Source: Elymus sibiricus (lineage: Eukaryota > Streptophyta > Magnoliopsida > Poales > Poaceae). Taken from it: 64,000 bases of DNA. The stretch covers positions 146,486,001 to 146,550,000 of the forward strand of contig CM077670.1 in assembly GCA_039707655.1 (NCBI GenBank), given 5' to 3'. Under the pieces are notes generated by a model that was given only the letters and a program-made list of their open reading frames with translations, did no database searches and was not told the origin of the DNA. The translations under genes were made by a program, and so were the position numbers. Shown in pieces: positions 30,607 to 42,235 of this stretch (positions are counted from its first letter, which is position 1; the number at the start of each line of letters is the position of its first letter).

Positions 30607-33600
30607 ATGGCGGCGTCGCTGGGGCGGCTCAGATCCGCTATCTACGACAAGGAGGAGAGGAAGGCGTGCGTGATCATCCCCCATCGCCCATCTCTCTCTA
30701 CCACCAGTTTTAATTTTCTCCGCTGTTTTGCTCTCCTTTTCCGATGTTTGTGCGGCACCACATTGGTATGATTAGATTTGAATTTCTTGATGATACGGTT
30801 GTGAACACTATGTTTAGCCATAGTTTATATGCTTAACTTAGCTATGTGAGCATCTGTATATCATTTGATGAAGTAGTTCCGGTGTGTGATTTGATTTACC
30901 AATCAAACTGGCCACGGGAGAGTGAGCCGCTTTTGTTTGGTTCGCATCTCATGAATTTTGATTGGGTGGATGCAGGCAGTACCAGTCGCACATCCGGGGG
31001 CTTAATGCATACGATCGCCATAAGAAGTTCATGAATGACTATGGTATAGTTTGTTACCCTTGACTTTGTTTTGCAGTTAAATGATTTTTTGCCCATCTCC
31101 ATTATTTGTAGTTTGGTTTGGGGATGCTAAGCTCCGTAAAATGGTATGGATAAGCATGTAGCAGGATAAAGGAATTGCGATGTTAGACAAACCTAATTAA
31201 ATGGACTAGCACCAGGGCAATGCTCTGAGCAAAAGGGATTATAATTAAACTTTTAACTTGCAAAGTTCCAGCTGTGTTGTTACGTATGTTCATTAAGCTG
31301 AACGTATTATGTAGTAATTGAGTAACCACCACTATTTTTAATCTGCTTGAACTCTTGGCAGCGTTCACTATCAGTAGCCAGATTGATGGTGGTGACCCTG
31401 TTTTAGGAATAGCTTCAACTCCACTATATTGACAATTCAGTACCCAGCTCAGCAAAATGAATATTTTCCGCCAGTGCTGATGCATGACAAGTTCACATAA
31501 TTTCCCTTCCCTCATGAAAAGGAAACCTGGACGGTGGCTTATAATGAGCTCTTTATTTGCTTTGTCCTGGTTTCCAAAAGCAACTGGTTGATGAACAGTC
31601 CCCTCTACTGTAGAAAGAATTGGGGGCTACCGTCATCCACACATATGGATCATGGATATCTATCTATGTAATATATACAACTGTCCACCTAGCTGATATG
31701 GAATAGATTATATTTTGTCATCCTTTTCGATGTCCTGTTATATCCCAGTCTAATGAACAATGTTGATATCCGACGGGTAGTACATTTTTATTGGATTATG
31801 AACATATTTTAGCTGTTAACCTATACAAACAAAGTGACTTGGATTTCTGGGGTTCTTCAGCAATCGCTTTGGTTGCTAAATGATTAAATATAAATAGAAG
31901 AGTTTGTGGCAGATAATTAGGGGCAAACTACTAGTACAATGTATGATAATGACTAGAGAACTGGTAGTAGTATGATGATGAATAGAGTAACTACAAAAAT
32001 GACTCCATGTACAAAATAAGGGAAACAGCCTCCCTCATTATAGAAAGAATTGGGTATCACACTTATTATCTCTATTAGCGGTTGGTTTTAGTTTTTTGTT
32101 GATATAGAATTCTAGACGCCATCTTCCGTGATGATGCATGTGGCCACTGAAAAACTAACATGCTCAACAGTTCAGTTTTATGGCCATGGCAAGAATGTGG
32201 ATTACAGTTTACCAATCAAAACTGACAAAGATACACTGAGAGAAGGATACAGGTAAGATCCATAACTATCCTGTGTCCATTCTTAAGTTATTCATGGTAA
32301 GATCTGTACCAGTGGTTTGCCGGATACTCATTAATCCGTTCTTTAATCCTGTAAAAGATTCATTCTTTCCGAGGAAGATGATGTGGATTCTACCTGGGGG
32401 AAGAGGCTGGTCAAACGTTACTATGACAAGCTCTATAAGGAGTATCCTTTTTAGTAGGCACGTGCACGATTATTAAATTGTTTTTATCTTCTGAGGAAAC
32501 ATTAATGCGGCATTTGTTCTTATATAATTTTTGCACAATAACATGTTCAGTAATGTGTGGAAGAAGAGCCTTATATCGGACAAATGACTTTCTGTGAAAT
32601 TCTGAAGCATATTTTAGAAAAATGGGAATATTAAGCTGGAGAATATTAAGATTTAGTGGTTGACTGTGTTCTGTGTTAGCTAATGAAGTCCTTCTCATAA
32701 ATTCGTTGTCCATGTTAACCAGGACTACACACTACAAAGTCTTCCATGCATCTAGATTGCCCTTAATGTGTGAGCTACTATGCTTTTAATGTTATCTAAC
32801 TTAAGTTTATCTTTCTAGAATACTTAACTTGATATAGATATTGCATTGCTGACATGTCCCATTATAAAAAAGGCAAGGTATGGTGCTATGATTCATAGCT
32901 ATATGTGCTATTCAGTCGTGTCCTTTTACTGGGTATTATCCTCTCTAAAAAGATTCCCCCCCCCCCCCCCCCCGCCCCCCTCTTAATTTCTCCTGGACTC
33001 TTAAGTGCCATAGACAAGAAACGCTCAAAGCATGTCTAGAAGTATCTTCATCAAAAGAACAAAAAGGCCTATCATGATATTCTTTTGGCATTATTATTCA
33101 TAAGATTGGGTATGCTTGGGCAACATTATTGAGATAAATTTCTTGTTTCGTAGTCATGGAACTGCAAAGAGAACCTTACCCCCTAGCACATCTATGTTTA
33201 CATTATATGTTAAGGTCTAAGAACAAACATTGTCACACTGGATATCCGAGTTACTTGTTTTGATAGTTGAAATCACGTGTTTATCCTTAGTGTGTAGAAA
33301 TGAACTGAAAATACTACTTTTTTGTTATTGGAATCGTTTGTGTCATCCTTGCAAATGAATTGTAGATCCTCATTATCTTTGTTTTTGGCAGATTGGATTG
33401 AGATGGAGAACAGAGAAGGAGGTTATATCTGGAAAAGGTATTCCCTTTGTGTTCACATCTAGTAAGATTCCATGTGCAAGGATCAACCTGAGAAACGTGG
33501 CTGAAATTTAAATGGTACAGGTATTCTGTTGGTAGTAATTAATAAACCATCTGGATAGACATCTCAAACCTAGAAGAGGAATAAAATATTTAACTAAAAG

Positions 33601-36600
33601 AAACTGCATTCACTTAACTGTCAGAGAAATGCCCATTTTTGTAAACATGGTTTGCTACTTCGTGGACATTCAACATTTTTCGAGAAAACGCAAAAGAACT
33701 TTGCGTTTCTTTTCATTGAAAAGGTAGGAAATCAGTTACAGGCGTCCTAGTACGGGCGATCAGGTGATCGGGTTACATACTCTCAGTGCACATCCCATGA
33801 AGGGGGCAGAACCACTCTAAGACCTGCTGCTCCGGCCTTTGCCCAGGAGCAGGCTTCCTCCTTGATCCTAACCAAAAGTGTGTCAAGGGAGGGTGTCTCG
33901 TTGTCGAAGACGCGGCTATTCCTATGCTTCCAGACCATCAAAGGTACAAGGAGCGCGACGGATTGCAGGGCCTTGCGCTGCAGCTGCGGCGTGCTGCCCT
34001 TGGCATGGATTCACCAGTCCATGAGTGTGGGCTCCTGGTTGGGAATCGGCGTCGGTATGCGTAGCCAGGCCAGCGTCTCGTGCCATGCCTGCCGTGTGAA
34101 GGGGCAGTCCAACAACAAGTGTCGGATCGTTTCCGGCGCCTGATCGCATAGTAGGCAGCGTGGGTGATGTTGCAGGCCATGGCGAGCCAATCGATCCACG
34201 GTCCAGCAACGGTCGAGGTTGGCCAGCCAGTGGAAGAATTTGACTCGAGGTGGCGCCCAAGTCTTCCAAATCAGCTTCCATGAGTAGCAGTGCGTTGATC
34301 CTTGGAAGGTGGCCGCGTAGCAGGATTGCGCGAAGTATATGCCATTCGCGGTCCACTTCCAGATCAGCTTGTCTGAGATGTCGGTGAGTGTGGTGCTTTG
34401 CGCGAGGTGCCAAAGCTGCAGGTACTGCCCAATCTTGTGGATGCCAAGGACGCCATGAATGTCGCGAGCCCATGCATTGCCGTTAAGCCCTTCCGCCACT
34501 GTTCTGGCCTTGCGCCGGCGTTTGGGGATGCAGTTATAGAGTGCAGGCATGAGCTCGCCAACCGACCCCCCGTTGAGCCAGTGGTCCTCCCAGAATAAGG
34601 CGCTCAGACCGTTCCTGATGGTAGTGTAGGTAGATGCAGAGAACAGCGCGCGCTCGTTACTGGAGAATTGGAGGTCCAGCCCCTGCCAAACGCGTCCAGG
34701 GTCTGTGCGCGAGAACCACAGCCATCGTAGTCTGAGCGCGAGCCCGGTGCGCTCCAGGTCCCGGACACCAAGGCCGCCAAGCTCGTGTGGGCGGCAAACA
34801 TGGCGCCAGTTGACATGGGAGTGCCCTCCATTGGCCACGGCACGCCCAGCCCAAAGGAAACCCCTTTGAATTTTCTCAAGCTGCTGCAAGGTTTTCTTCG
34901 GCGGGGCGAACGCCAGCAGCTGATGTACCGGGATGGTGCAGAGGGCGGACTTGACGAGGGCCAGCCTGCCAGCTTTGTTCATGAGCCATGCTTTCCAAGT
35001 GGGTAAGCGGCCGGCAACCTTGTCGACAAGGGGCTGCAGCTGCGCGGAGGAGGGGCAACGCATCGTCAGGGGGATGCCGAGGTAAGTGATCGGGAGCTCG
35101 GCGGCCGGGCATCCCAAGCTGGTGATCATCTCAGAGGCGGTCAGGTCTTCGTGCAGGACCGTGGCCGAGCTTTTGGCGTAGTTTACCTTGAGGCCGGACG
35201 CTTTGCCAAACAAGGCTAGGATTTCTCTGACTGCGGTCACGTCGCTCTCCGTGACCTGGCAAAAGAGCATGACGTCGTCGGCGTAGAGCGATATCGCCGG
35301 GATCGGCCTCCGGGGATGCAGCTGTGCAAGGATGCCGGTTTCATGGGCGCGCCGCATCAGCCGACCGAGGGTGTCGACCGCGAGCACGAACAGCTGCGGG
35401 GACAAGGAGTCGCCCTGCCGCAGCCCTCCACGGTGCCAGATCGGGGGGCCTGGTACGCCGTTCATCAGGACGTGGGTGCTGGCAGATGACAGGAGGATGG
35501 CGATCCACTCGAGGAAGCGGTTCCCGAACCCATATTGGCGCAAGACCTCGAAGAGGAATGGCCAAGAGATGGTGTCGAACGCGCGTGTGAGGTCGAGCTT
35601 GAGCATCACTCTGGGGCCCCCAAGTTGGTTCAGTAGCTTAAGCGATTGCCTGACGAGCACAAAGTTGTCGTGGAGGCTCCGTCCGATGATGAACGCATTT
35701 TGATTGCGGCTGACAAGGCGATCCAGCTTTGGGGCAAGCCGCAGCGAAAGGGCCTTGGCAAAAACCTTGGCCACGAGATGGATGAGGCAAATCGGGCGAT
35801 AATCGCGCAGCTCCTGGGCATTGGCGCGCTTCGGCAGTAGCGTCAGGAGGGCTTGATTTAGCTTGCAGAAGCCTCGGCCGCGCAGCTCGAATAGCTGCTG
35901 GAACACGTCCATGAAATCCTGCTTGACGGTGCTCCAGCACGCGCGTAGGAATTCAGCAGTGAAGCCGTCGGGCCCTGGCGCCTTGCGCGCAGGCAGGCGC
36001 TTCACAGCCTCCCAGATCTCCGCCGGGCAGAAGGGCGCGTCGAGGTCAGAGAAATTGCTCCCCTCAATGAGCAGCGACAGGTCCATCGTGTGCTCGCGCT
36101 CAACGGCCGTACCGAGTAGAGCGTCGTAGTGCTCGAATGCCGCCTCCGCCATCGCATAGTGCTCTGTGAGGACCGTGCCGTTCATGGAGAGGCTGAAGAC
36201 GCGGTTTTTCTGCCGTCGGAAGGAGCATTGTCAGTGGAAGAAGGTGGTGCTGGCGTCGCCATCTTTGAGGTTGGCGATGCGGGCGCGCTGTCTTGTAATC
36301 GTGCGTTCCAGGGATGTGAGGCCAAGGTACGAGACCTTCAGTTGTTTGTGCAGCCAGTCTTCTGGGGGCGTGAGGATGCGGTCTTCCTGGGCTTTGTCGA
36401 AGCGCGCAATGAGCTCGTGAGAAATGGCCAGCTTAGCCTTTACATTGCCGACAGCTTTGGCACTCCAACTCGTCAAGCTGCGCGCAGTGGCTTGGAGGCG
36501 CAGCATCAGGCGGCGGAATGGGTCGGGGTCGTGAACGGAATCCCATGCCGTGGTAACCGTATCGTGGAACCCGTCCATGCGCATCCAATGGTCCTCGAAG

Positions 36601-39600
36601 TGGAACCTGCGATGCATCACCGGCGTGGGGGCGCAGTCCAGCAGCAGAGGGCAGTGATCCGACACGACGGAAGCGAGGCATCTCAGGTGGCATTCCCTGT
36701 GCGCGTCGTCCCAGTCCGAGGTGCACATCACGCGATCAAGGTGCACCAGAGTCGGAGGTGACTGCTCGTTCGACCACGTGTACCGGCGCCCATTGAGGTA
36801 GACCTCCTTGAGCGCGAGATCGTTGACGAGGCGGCGAAATTTGCCCATCATGCGTCTATTAAGGTTGCCCGTGCTCTTGTCCTCGGCGCAAAGGATGAGA
36901 TTGAAGTCATCGCAAAGCATCCAAGGTCCGGGGCAATCCGCTCTGATCTGATGCAGCTCTTGCAGGAAGGCGACCTTCGCCGCGTCTTCCTGGGGTCCGT
37001 AGACAACCGTAAGCCACCATGGCGTGCCGGCGGTCGTGGCGACCCTGGTCGAGAGTGCGTTGGTGGTGAACAAAGGGGCCGTGATAGTCACGGCCCTGCT
37101 TTTCCATGCAAGGAGGATGCCGCCGCGCGTTCCTTGGGCCGGGAGGTACGTGTAGTCGTCAAACTCCGAGCCTAGTGTGTCAAGGACAACGGACGAGCAA
37201 ATCAACTCCATCTTCGTTTCTTGCAAGCATACAATGGAGGCGTCTGTGGTGTCAAGCAGCGTGCAGATAGCTAGGCGTCGCACGCGTGCGTTCAGGCCAC
37301 GCACATTCCATACCATGATCTTTAGGCCGTGATCCATGAAGATTGGATCGACGGGGGGTGGACTGCCAGGGGGCCCCTAAGTCTCGCACGCGATGTCGAC
37401 ACGCGCTGGGGCCGTCGGCTGCGATGCCAGGCAAGCTGGGATCTCGCGATCGACCAGTGCAGCAATAGCCGTTAGCACCGACAACGGAATGGGGGCCGCG
37501 AACAGGTCGTCGTATGCCTTCATCTCAGCGGCCGAGATCTTCTGGTTGGTCCCCACGATGCCCAGTGTGCGAAGTACCTGGACTTGCGCGCGTCTTTCGG
37601 CGGTGGGAGGCGCAGCGGTAGCCGATCGGCCACGGCGGGGAGTGAAGTCAAGGGGATGACGGGACCTCTTCCTGGGCGCCGGCAGCGACGTGTTGAGCTC
37701 CTTGGTGGCAGCGGCCAGGAACTCGCCCAGCGTCCTCGAGCGAGCGGCAGTTGCACGTCCGCGGGATCGTCGCATGATTATTGGTGGGGAAGCGAAGCGG
37801 CCTGACCCGGACCCATGCGTGTTCTGACGTGCATGCTGGGGATTGGAGGGGGGCGCCGTAGCGGGCCCAGGTGTGACTGGTGCCACAAGATTCTGCATGG
37901 GCGCCTGCGGGTCCCGCTGGTCTGAGGAGGGCGGCGGCGATCCTTCTGGGAGTGGGGTCATCGGTGCGCGGGCGGGAGAAGGGGCGCCAAGATCGTACGC
38001 CTCGCGATCCTTCTCGGCGTGCACGGGCGGGGTCGTGGACTGGTCAGCGCGCGGGGTCGGCCCCATCTCGGGATCGGTGGTGGGGAAAGCACCTGTTTGC
38101 CCCAACAGGGAGGCTGTCTGTTCTGGCACGTCCAGCTGCGAGTCTGGAACCTCGCTGAGCTCGGTCAGGTCCCGACAAGCCGGTGGGTCGGATGAAGTAG
38201 TAGGAGACCCCGCGCGATCGTCCTCGGGCTCGTGGTTGGCCGCCGGATTCAAAATTCCGGACAGATCCGATGCTGCCGCAGCCACTGGTGCGTTGCCAGC
38301 TGTCCCTGCCAGACCTGTCATCGCGCCCTCAAGGGCGGCGTCAGCGTTGCACGCCTAGCCCACGGCCAAAGTGGGCTTATCCTTCCTGTTACCCTTTACT
38401 TTTCTGCCACGGTGACGATGGCGGTGGGTTCCACGCTGACCGGGCCACGGCAGCATTCCGCTCCTAGGCTGAACGGTCGTACGCACCGCCGCGCCGGACG
38501 GGGCGGGCCATCCCGTCGCCGTGGCCCGGCGGCGTGCGCGTCCAGGGCCGTGGCCATGGCCTGGGCCGTCGTCGTTGCCGGCGCCCCCGTCCCTGCCCGA
38601 GTCAGCACCTGGCGGCGCACTAGGGGATGGGCTTCTGAGCATCTTGGCGCGGACGATGGCGATGGAGATGGGGAAGGTGAGCGTTCTGATGGACGGCGCA
38701 TCGGTGCTCAGGCGCGCGGGGATTTGCTCGACAACCTCTAGAACAGCGGCACGGCAGATGCCAGCAGGGTCATGCGTGCGCCCGGACAGGCGGAACGTGG
38801 CGAGGTCAGCACGGGAGCGAGTCTGGGGGTGGAGGCGCTCGATCCAACAGCTCCTCCCAAGAATGTGCTCGGCAGTGGAGAGGTGCCAGGCCTGAGCTGG
38901 AATGCCGCGGAGCTCGAGCTCGACGCGGTACTCGAACTCGCCGGCGCCCGCGTGCGCAAGCTTACTCCAGGGGCGCATCGAGAGGGAGAAGCGGGGCGAG
39001 CAGATGAAGTGCTCGCCGGCCAGGCTGTCCATGGCGGCCTGCGAGCCGAAGAGGATCAGGAAGTCCTCCGGATGGTGCGCGTGCACGGTGAAGTCGCCGT
39101 CAACCAGCCCGAAGGAGTCGAAGAGCGCCGCGGCGACTTCGTTGGCGGAGACGAGCGGGCGATTGCCGGTGACGGAGGCCACCATCACGCGAACTAGAAC
39201 CAATTTCGCTTCCTCCATCTCGACGGTGTGACACGATGACGCGCTCTGGCTAGGACGAGCGGGCGTCAGTCAGCGGCACTGCCGGAGTAGCTTGAGGAGG
39301 CGGGAGCAGGAGTGTGGCTGGGGGGCGAGGGGGCTCCACGGCTGCCGGACGGGAGCTGGCAGGGTAGGCGCGGGAGCGTCCCTCCGCGTCCCGACGGTGG
39401 GCGTCGCATGAGCGGGAGTCGTGGCCGGAGGTCAGGCAGCGGCGGCACCTGACGTCGTTGGTGCAGTCCCGCACGCGGTGGCGGGGGTCCAGACAGCGGA
39501 AGCAGAGCCCAGCCACCTCTTCGGGGGAGGGACTGCGCGGGCGGCGCGGAGGGGAGCTGGGCTCAGCGGTTTGGCGCGGGCGGCGGCGTCGGTTCCTGCG

Positions 39601-41371
39601 CCTTGGCTGCCGGAAACCATCCGCGTCTCGGAGGCGCGGTGCACCTCGGAGCGGGGGCCAAGGCGGCTCTTGGCCGGCAGTCTGGGCGGCACCGCCGCGA
39701 GGCCAGGGGGCGCCGGCGGCGCGGCGGGGGCTGCGGGGCGACGGGCGACCTCGCAGTAGGAACGCGCGGAGGACTCGCTCCCCGACTCGAGCCAGCGGTC
39801 ACCGGAAGACACGCGCTCGCCGGAGAGGGTTGCTCCGTGGTCGGCTTGGTTCGCGCTGGAGGACGCCATGGCAGAGCAGATGCGGGGCTGGAGGGGGAGG
39901 GGGGAAGGTGGGCTACCGGCGGGGATTCGACGGCGGCGGGGCTGGAGGGCTACGCGGAGCTAGGAGGGGGGAGCGGACACATCTTCCATGTACATGGACA
40001 TTAACATCATGTAAATTCCTTACTGATGACCGGCAAATGGTTTTACTCAGGGCAGTTTATCTGTGGCAATAGGAATTGTGATGAAAACAATGGGCTTGGT
40101 AGTTACGAGGTATGTTCGTTTTAAACTCTTCTATCTTGTTGCTCATGCAACAATACTGAAAGTCCATTGTTCATTTAAGAATTTTTCTATTGTATATGCA
40201 TTCCTTAAATAAATTTGTTTACAGGTGAACTTTTCTTATGTCGAAGCAGGGGAGCAGAAACAAGCACTTGTGAAGTTGGTAGCTTGCAAGAGGTTAGCTA
40301 CTCCATATTACACTTGTGAAATCAGTCTTTATCCAGTATTGCAGTATTAATCATTCCCACATGCTTCTTCACCCCCCCCCCCCCCCCCCCCCTCTCCTTT
40401 AGTCTTCTCTTGCCTGATTTTTGTTTAAGAAAATGGCCAATTGATTGTTTAGCTTGATTGCTGTACATTATGAAAGATGTGCAGAAAAGCTTGCTCATAA
40501 GAGGCAAAAGGAGAAAGAGAAGGAAATGGGTTTGAAAGGCAGGGACAAGAGAAAGAGGTACCTCTAAAGTTCCTGTCCATCCTTGGTATTTTTATTACCT
40601 GATGGTGTTTGACATGGTTGTTCACACTGTAGAGAACATGATGACGAAAGTGAAGATACTACAGAAGACGAATCGGCCGAGAAACGTTGCAGAAGGAAGA
40701 AAGGTATAGCCCATTGGATCACCTCTTTAAGAGCGATAAAATGCTTGAAATAATATATCTTTATGTATTTATTAAATTTAAATGCTATTAGCATGGACTA
40801 GTTTGCTGACACCTATTCCATTGTTGGTCTTCGTGGATTATTCTGTACACATACTACTACCTCCTTACCAAAATATAAGACGTTTTTGTAGGTTAAACTA
40901 GCCTACAAAAACGTCTTATATTTTGATACGGAGGGAGTACATGTTATCTGGGTGTGTTTTCTGGGAGCTTCATGTGCATGGCGTGCTGGTCATAAAGTCT
41001 TATGTTGCTGACAGCAGCCAGCAGAGGCACGTTACATAGAATTGGTATCTTGTGCTATTGCGATGTTTGACGTATTACAGTTGCTGCGTGTAAGTTCATA
41101 TTTTCATTGGTAGAAGAAGCAAATAATGAAATATGAAGTCTCTCCAATGTATATCTATCCCTCCTTGAAGCTTCAAGCCGTGCTATGCAGCATCTTTTCT
41201 GTGTACCCCTTTCGTGTACGATCTAAAGTATCATAAGTTCATAACAGCCATTAGCAAATGCAATAAAACTAACATGTGTGAAATCCTTTAGATCGCGAAG
41301 GAACTTCCAAGAGGAACGTGGGCAACAAAGATGAAGGCTTTGAAGAGTTCCTCGAAGGCATGTTCCCGTGA
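30607..41371 (+). CDS. FRA10AC1: FRA10AC1 homologue, spliceosome-associated nuclear protein, 11 exons, 245 aa
   Basis: Coding exons: 30607-30665, 30976-31043, 32171-32252, 32358-32441, 32838-32877, 33392-33437, 40051-40109, 40225-40292, 40477-40557, 40633-40703, 41292-41371. They sum to 738 nt in one frame. The protein begins MAASLGRLRSAIYDKEERKA, then HIRGLNAYDRHKKFMNDYV (about 25-43), TWGKRLVKRYYDKLYKEYC (about 80-98), GLRWRTEKEVISGKGQFICG (about 113-132) and VNFSYVEAGEQKQALVKL (147-164). A probable zinc site is formed by C131-x4-C136 and C167-x2-C170. The C-terminus is basic then acidic and ends EGFEEFLEGMFP. These blocks match the conserved FRA10AC1 family; human FRA10AC1 is found in spliceosome C complexes, and the plant role is inferred. 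Intron 4 is U12-type, intron 6 holds a 6.3-kb antisense LINE, and intron 10 holds a Stowaway MITE. All splice sites and the frame are intact, so it is probably functional. Confidence 0.92.
32442..32837 (+). other. U12-type (minor spliceosome) intron 4 of the FRA10AC1 homologue
   Basis: The 5' splice site reads GTATCCTTTTT, an exact match to the U12 consensus. A branch-site-like ATACTTAAC (32820-32828) lies about 10 nt before the AG at 32836-32837, the short distance expected for U12 introns. No normal U2 donor nearby keeps the conserved KLYKEYC reading frame. Confidence 0.85.
32956..32980. repeat. Poly(C) tract in intron 5
   Basis: Eighteen C, one G, then six C. Similar C-runs are at 40372-40392 (21 C) and 61903-61930 (28 C). 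Lengths of such runs are error-prone in assemblies. Confidence 0.8.
33783..37337 (-). pseudogene. LINE ORF2: endonuclease and reverse transcriptase
   Basis: ATG at 37337. One frame holds for 1185 codons to the stop at 33785-33783, broken only by TGA at 36233-36231 and TGA at 34013-34011. The N-terminal EEP/APE-like endonuclease shows WNVRGLNARVRR, QETKME, VVYGPQ, DDFN and SDHCPLLLDC. The RT shows FTAEFLRACW, LDLTRAFDTISW, GLRQGDSLSPQLF and catalytic SLYADDVMLFC. The C-terminal zf-RVT zinc region shows PRVKFFHWLANL, RCLLCDQAPETIRHLLLDCP. It nicks target DNA and reverse-transcribes LINE RNA by target-primed transcription. With two stops only, decay is mild. Confidence 0.85.
37377..39869 (-). 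pseudogene. LINE ORF1, nucleic-acid-binding protein
   Basis: ATG at 39869 (MASSSANQADHG). Two CCHC zinc knuckles follow in another frame at about 39510-39420 (CFRCLDPRHRVRDC and CRRCLTSGHDSRSC). Next comes an RRM-like domain of the DUF4283 type, back in the first frame, at about 39218-38800 (FTVHAHHPEDFLILFGSQ). The tail is Pro/Ala/Arg-rich to 37377, with TAG at 38357-38355 inside. The frame change and stop make it a pseudogene. The putative role is binding of LINE RNA. Confidence 0.7.
40372..40392. repeat. Poly(C) tract in intron 8
   Basis: Twenty-one consecutive C residues upstream of exon 9 of the FRA10AC1 homologue. They could act as part of a pyrimidine tract but lie about 85 nt from the acceptor. 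Confidence 0.8.
40857..40937. mobile_element. Stowaway (Tc1/mariner) MITE in intron 10
   Basis: 81 bp with ends CTACCTCCTTACC and GGTACGGAGGGAG-like (CTCCCTCCGTATC on the other strand), flanked by TA (40855-40856 and 40938-40939). The element is almost a complete hairpin around 'aaaatataagacgtttttgtagg'. Thalos/Athos type. Confidence 0.88.
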
Positions 41372-41566
41372 CCCGGTGAATAGGAAATGAGCACCATATG
41401 TCAATATTTAACGTGAAGGCTTTTTATATTGAAGATGACTTGTAATGTGCTTTTGGCTGGAAATAATATATGTTGTATCACTCTCAATTGTTGTCTTGTA
41501 TGACCTTGAGCCCTGACTCTTTAACTTTTCATAAGGGAAAAAACGACCACATTGTATTATCAGAAA
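41372..41566 (+). other. 3' untranslated and downstream region of the FRA10AC1 homologue
   Basis: Follows the stop at 41369-41371. Near-consensus polyadenylation signals occur around 41460-41470 (GGAAATAATATATG). No other gene seen. Confidence 0.5.
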
Positions 41567-41649
41567 CTCCCTCTAAAGAAATATTAGTGTTTAGATCACT
41601 ACTTTAGAGATCTAAACACTCTTATACGAGTATTTCTTTACGGAGGGAG
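41567..41649. mobile_element. Second Stowaway MITE
   Basis: 83 bp with ends CTCCCTCTAAAGAAATA and TATTTCTTTACGGAGGGAG and an internal near-palindrome 'gtgtttagatc...gatctaaacac'. The right flank is TA; the left flank is AA, so the TA duplication is imperfect. Confidence 0.8.
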
Positions 41650-42157
41650 TATAAGTTTATGAGTACTTGCATACTTACGTACATATACGGGTTCTGCTGC
41701 ATTGCCTATGTCAGAGCATGCATTGATTCACATACCTGTAAATTTGCGAAGATTAATGATGAAAAAGCTTTGTGATGGTGTCAGGCTCAGGCGGCTGTTC
41801 TTGGGGCGCCGGTGTCTGTTTGGCCATGATGATGGCGTCAGGTTGAGCTTGGTGGCTCGGGCATTGGTTGTCGGTTCTGTTCGGAGTAAAATCGAGAGAT
41901 AATCGACACAATACATGAATAAGCGTGTAAATCTTTATTGATCTCATCTATATCACTATAATATATTATTTATACCAATATAAAAATACCGAAAGGAGCA
42001 GATCAAATTAATCTTGGCCATCAAACTATGTCGATCCAACGATTATAATGCTCCAATGGCGAGCGCTTAAAATGTTTAGTGTGCAATTAATATCATACAG
42101 TACCGGATATTAACTTTTGTGCTAAATCACATAATTAATGTGTAATTGACATCCTAC
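41650..42157. other. AT-rich intergenic sequence
   Basis: No convincing gene. Short ORFs of about 65 codons on both strands (41702-41902) lack recognisable features. Confidence 0.4.
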
Positions 42158-42235
42158 TTAATATCAACGTGTAATTAATTTTCTCACTAAATACATTCTT
42201 TTATAAATTCATCCTTGCTTTAAGGTTGTCCGTAA

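Larger units (their letters stand above)
33676..39994 (-). mobile_element. L1-type LINE (RIX), nearly full length, antisense in intron 6
   Basis: Flanked by TGGACATTCAACA (33663-33675) and TGGACATTAACA (39995-40006), a target duplication differing by one base. On the minus strand the 3' end reads ...GCGTTTTCTCGAAAAA, typical of Triticeae LINEs. ORF1 (about 39869-37377) and ORF2 (37337-33783) both lie on the minus strand. The 5' end is GC-rich. Total length is 6.3 kb. It is inserted antisense to the host gene. Confidence 0.88.

Noticed and set aside
33676..39994. Plus-strand ORFs across the LINE (for example 36129-36761)
   Set aside because: They are shadows of ORF1 and ORF2 on the minus strand, where clear catalytic motifs are present.
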